Assembly (NCBI GenBank): GCA_031555735.1
Contig: JAVBUE010000090.1
Coordinates: 1-16,319, forward strand
DNA: 16,319 nucleotides
Reading direction: 5' to 3'
Source: JAJDIA01 sp031555735
GTDB taxonomy: Bacteria; Bacteroidota; Bacteroidia; Bacteroidales; Tannerellaceae
The stretch's first letter is position 1; each line of letters begins with the position of its first letter. The notes beneath the pieces were generated by a model. That model saw only the letters and a program-made list of their open reading frames with translations. It was not told the origin of the DNA and searched no databases. Made by a program: the position numbers and the translations under genes. This document shows, piece after piece, positions 13,962 through 16,319 of the stretch.

Positions 13962-16319
13962 ATGAAAATGAAACAAATCCTTTTTTGCCTGCTGATGCTG
14001 GCGGGTACAGTGACGACGAAGGCAAACGCTTTGCCAATTCCCGGGGCAGATGATGCAGGATCAATCCGCGAATGGATCGTTGGAAATGATCCAACGAATT
14101 TCCCTGAGACTACCGGATACTCCACACAGACAACCATTAACGGACTTACAATTTATCCTGGTGCATCAATCGCTAATATGGGACAAACTGATGCCAACCC
14201 AAAAAGTTTTGGAAGCACTACTTACATAAACCGATTCAGGTTCAATGGAGGTGGGTATGCTAATTCGTCAGATACGGATACTGAACCTACTGTGATGATG
14301 CCGACACAAAGGTATCTGAGCTTCCAGGTTACCGGAAATTGCACGGTCACCATTCATGGACATAATTCCGGCACTACCGCCAGAAAACTGTTTCTATCGA
14401 ATGGAACGAACCTCATCGGATCAGTTAGTTACCCCGTAACTTCACCTGTTACTGTTAGTGAAGCAATCCTTGAATATACAGGTGGGGCTACCACTTTATA
14501 TCTTTTCTGTAATAGCTCTGTAAATCTAAATTATATTAAGGTGGTGGAAACGGGTGGCGAAAGCTCGGATTCCGGACCTGTCCAAATCGGCACCACTACC
14601 ACGAACTGGAAACTTGAAAACGGCGTACTGACAATCAGTGGAACCGGAGATATGCCGGATTTTACAGCTTTAAGCGAACGGCCTTGGAAAAATGATGTAA
14701 GCTCTATCACTTCTGTTAGTATAGGCAATGGAATCACAAAAATCGGCAATCAAGCGTTCTTTTCATGTAGTAACATTGCATCAGTTACCTTTGCGGATAA
14801 TAGCTCACTGAGGAATATAGGATCAAGCGCTTTCATGCTCTGCACCAGCCTGCAAGCCATTACTATTCCAGCCACAGTAACATCTATAGGAGATGGCGCT
14901 TTTGCTTATACAGCCTTAACCGATGTGATGGTTCACTGGACAGATCCAAGCACTGTTGCCTGTGGCCATGACCTTTTTTCAGGTATTATCAGTAATGTAA
15001 CTCTGCATATCCCCTCCGGAACAGAGGCTGCATACGAGACACTCGCACCCTGGCGCTATGCTAACATTGCACAGCAAATTTCTTTCACATGGAAAGGTTC
15101 CATCACTGACAAAAAAAGCTTCGCTTTGCTAGCCACCAATGGAAAAAAATTTATGGTAGATTGGGGTAATGGAACCACTGAAACAAAAACAGGGACAAAT
15201 CTCAACCTAACGATCACTCAACCTTCTGCTTATGGAGATGAAAATCACTATACTGTAACCATTACAACAGCAGAAAAAGGTTGTGATCTTACGATATTGA
15301 ACGTGGCGAATGCCTCTGTAACAGCTTTGGATGTCAGGGGTGCTTCTAAAATGATTCAATTGTATTGCTATAGCAACCTATTGACAACTTTAGACCTTTC
15401 AGGTAACACAGCGTTGGAAAGATTGTATTGTTATAATAATTCTTTAACCGGTCTGAATCTTTCTGTAAATACAGCTTTGACACAATTGCATTGCAATAAC
15501 AACACTCTAACATCCCTGGATCTTTCAAAAAACACAGTCTTGATACAATTTTATTGCCATACCAACAATCTGACATCCCTGGATCTATCAAAAAATACGG
15601 TTCTAAGTGAATTATCTTTTCATGAAAACCAATTGACATCATTGTCTTTACCAACAGTGCAAAGCCTCAATTATGTATCCTGCAGCACGAATGCGCTCAC
15701 ATTAGACAAATTGTATGTGCTGTCGGAGTTGGTTGCAGATCGAAATTTAAAAAAACTTGGCACACAAACACTGGCCAATCAATCAGTTCTCAAGGGCACA
15801 ACAATTGACCTTACAACGGTAGCCATGCTTAATGGTGTAACTACCACACTTACTGTGAAAAAAGGCGATACTACTGCTGAAAGTACAGACTACTCCTTTA
15901 CAGCAGGGATGCTGACATTCCAAACAACAGGAAGCTTTTCGGTTGAAATGACCAATACAACCATAGTGAGCGAAGCTAGATCACCGGCAAAAGTCGTTGC
16001 CACCTATACCGTGACCGAAAAAACAGCGCAAACCATTACCTGGTCGCAAAGCCTGAGTGCCGCCACGTATGGCGACAACACCATCACACTGAATGCGACA
16101 GCCGGCAGCGGATTGGCGGTTACTTACGAATCAGACAATACCAGTGTCGCCACCATCAGCGGAAGCACACTAACCATTGTCGGTGCCGGATCGGCCAAGA
16201 TCACCGCCAAACAAGCTGGAGATAACACCTATGCCGCTGCGCCTGATGTGGAATTGACACTGACGGTGGCTAAAAAAGCGTTGACCGTAACCGGAATGAC
16301 CATCGCCGATAAGGAGTAC
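13962..16319 (+). CDS. Large secreted BspA-like/leucine-rich-repeat protein with Ig/MBG-like domains (3' end outside window)
   Basis: Predicted surface or extracellular protein, probably an adhesin or ligand-binding protein; the exact role is unknown. The frame stays open from the ATG to the right edge (786 codons), so the gene is incomplete. Order seen: signal peptide 1-23 (MKMKQILFCLLMLAGTVTTKANA); beta-rich region about 35-197; BspA-type LRR_5 region about 213-365 (ENGVLTISGTGDMPDF, then ITKIGNQAFFSCSNIASVTF and SIGDGAFAYTALTDV); a PKD-like segment about 373-437 (MVDWGNGT); 21-residue LRRs 446-592 with consensus LxCxxNxLTxLDLSxNTxL; a linker and Ig-like region about 600-685; a bacterial Ig-like domain about 687-769; and the start of an MBG-like domain (KKALTVTGMTIADKEY). 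In-frame ATGs at 13938, 13956 and 13968 are alternatives; 13962 gives the best signal peptide. Base composition is far lower in GC than the neighbouring genes until about 15960. Any C-terminal sorting domain lies outside. Confidence 0.85.
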   Translation, partial: MKMKQILFCLLMLAGTVTTKANALPIPGADDAGSIREWIVGNDPTNFPETTGYSTQTTINGLTIYPGASIANMGQTDANPKSFGSTTYINRFRFNGGGYANSSDTDTEPTVMMPTQRYLSFQVTGNCTVTIHGHNSGTTARKLFLSNGTNLIGSVSYPVTSPVTVSEAILEYTGGATTLYLFCNSSVNLNYIKVVETGGESSDSGPVQIGTTTTNWKLENGVLTISGTGDMPDFTALSERPWKNDVSSITSVSIGNGITKIGNQAFFSCSNIASVTFADNSSLRNIGSSAFMLCTSLQAITIPATVTSIGDGAFAYTALTDVMVHWTDPSTVACGHDLFSGIISNVTLHIPSGTEAAYETLAPWRYANIAQQISFTWKGSITDKKSFALLATNGKKFMVDWGNGTTETKTGTNLNLTITQPSAYGDENHYTVTITTAEKGCDLTILNVANASVTALDVRGASKMIQLYCYSNLLTTLDLSGNTALERLYCYNNSLTGLNLSVNTALTQLHCNNNTLTSLDLSKNTVLIQFYCHTNNLTSLDLSKNTVLSELSFHENQLTSLSLPTVQSLNYVSCSTNALTLDKLYVLSELVADRNLKKLGTQTLANQSVLKGTTIDLTTVAMLNGVTTTLTVKKGDTTAESTDYSFTAGMLTFQTTGSFSVEMTNTTIVSEARSPAKVVATYTVTEKTAQTITWSQSLSAATYGDNTITLNATAGSGLAVTYESDNTSVATISGSTLTIVGAGSAKITAKQAGDNTYAAAPDVELTLTVAKKALTVTGMTIADKEY
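15297..15674 (+). repeat. 63-bp LRR-encoding tandem repeat tract
   Basis: Six 63-bp units (15297, 15360, 15423, 15486, 15549, 15612) encode 21-residue leucine-rich repeats within the surface protein. The central units are most alike: units 3 and 4 share TCCCTGGATCT-TCAAAAAA at the DNA level. The first and last are diverged. A further diverged protein unit follows from 15675. Confidence 0.85.

Noticed and set aside
15346..15654. 102-codon minus-strand frame with repeated LCYLKDPG-like segments
   Set aside because: The apparent repeat protein is the antisense shadow of the 63-bp LRR repeats on the plus strand.

Overview
The window is chromosomal DNA of a Bacteroidota bacterium, most likely order Bacteroidales and possibly close to Parabacteroides/Tannerella. 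That placement is inference. It rests on promoters of the TAnnTTTG (-7) type, AT-rich leaders without Shine-Dalgarno sequences, a Nudix-regulated xylose operon, a membrane-anchored TPR-AraC regulator and a BspA-like leucine-rich-repeat surface protein. The housekeeping and sugar genes are GC-rich (about 64% in a hand-counted 120-base stretch of xylB). The last gene is much more AT-rich in its centre (about 33-43% in its LRR part).

Layout: (1) 1-265 has no convincing gene but holds a perfect 17-bp hairpin that probably terminates serS. (2) serS is on the minus strand (266-1537). (3) A 152-bp divergent region leads into a plus-strand D-xylose operon: Nudix/winged-helix regulator, xylulokinase, xylose isomerase and a sugar:H+ symporter. 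Together these import D-xylose, isomerise it to xylulose and phosphorylate it into the pentose phosphate pathway. The isomerase-transporter junction is built of six degenerate 7-bp repeats. (4) A roughly 430-bp gap carries a promoter, a long T-rich leader and a strong hairpin. It is followed by a two-gene capsule/exopolysaccharide export unit: a Wza-like outer-membrane lipoprotein and a Wzc-like chain-length regulator/tyrosine kinase with a Gly-Tyr tail. A strong bidirectional terminator ends this block. (5) rplU-rpmA (L21, L27) lie on the minus strand, with a textbook promoter and a GC-rich structured leader. (6) A secreted DUF6599-like protein on the minus strand is divergent from a membrane-bound TPR-AraC regulator on the plus strand. 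(7) An intergenic region carries two inverted repeats of GGTCGCA. It leads into a large secreted protein that runs off the right edge.

The least conventional part is the right end: the membrane-bound AraC-type regulator, the paired GGTCGCA palindromes (one just upstream of a -7 element) and the surface protein. That protein combines a beta-rich N-terminal region, BspA-type repeats, a 21-residue LRR with a cysteine ladder, and Ig/MBG-like domains. Together they look like a dedicated sensor, operator and adhesin unit. The regulatory link is inferred from position and sequence pattern only.
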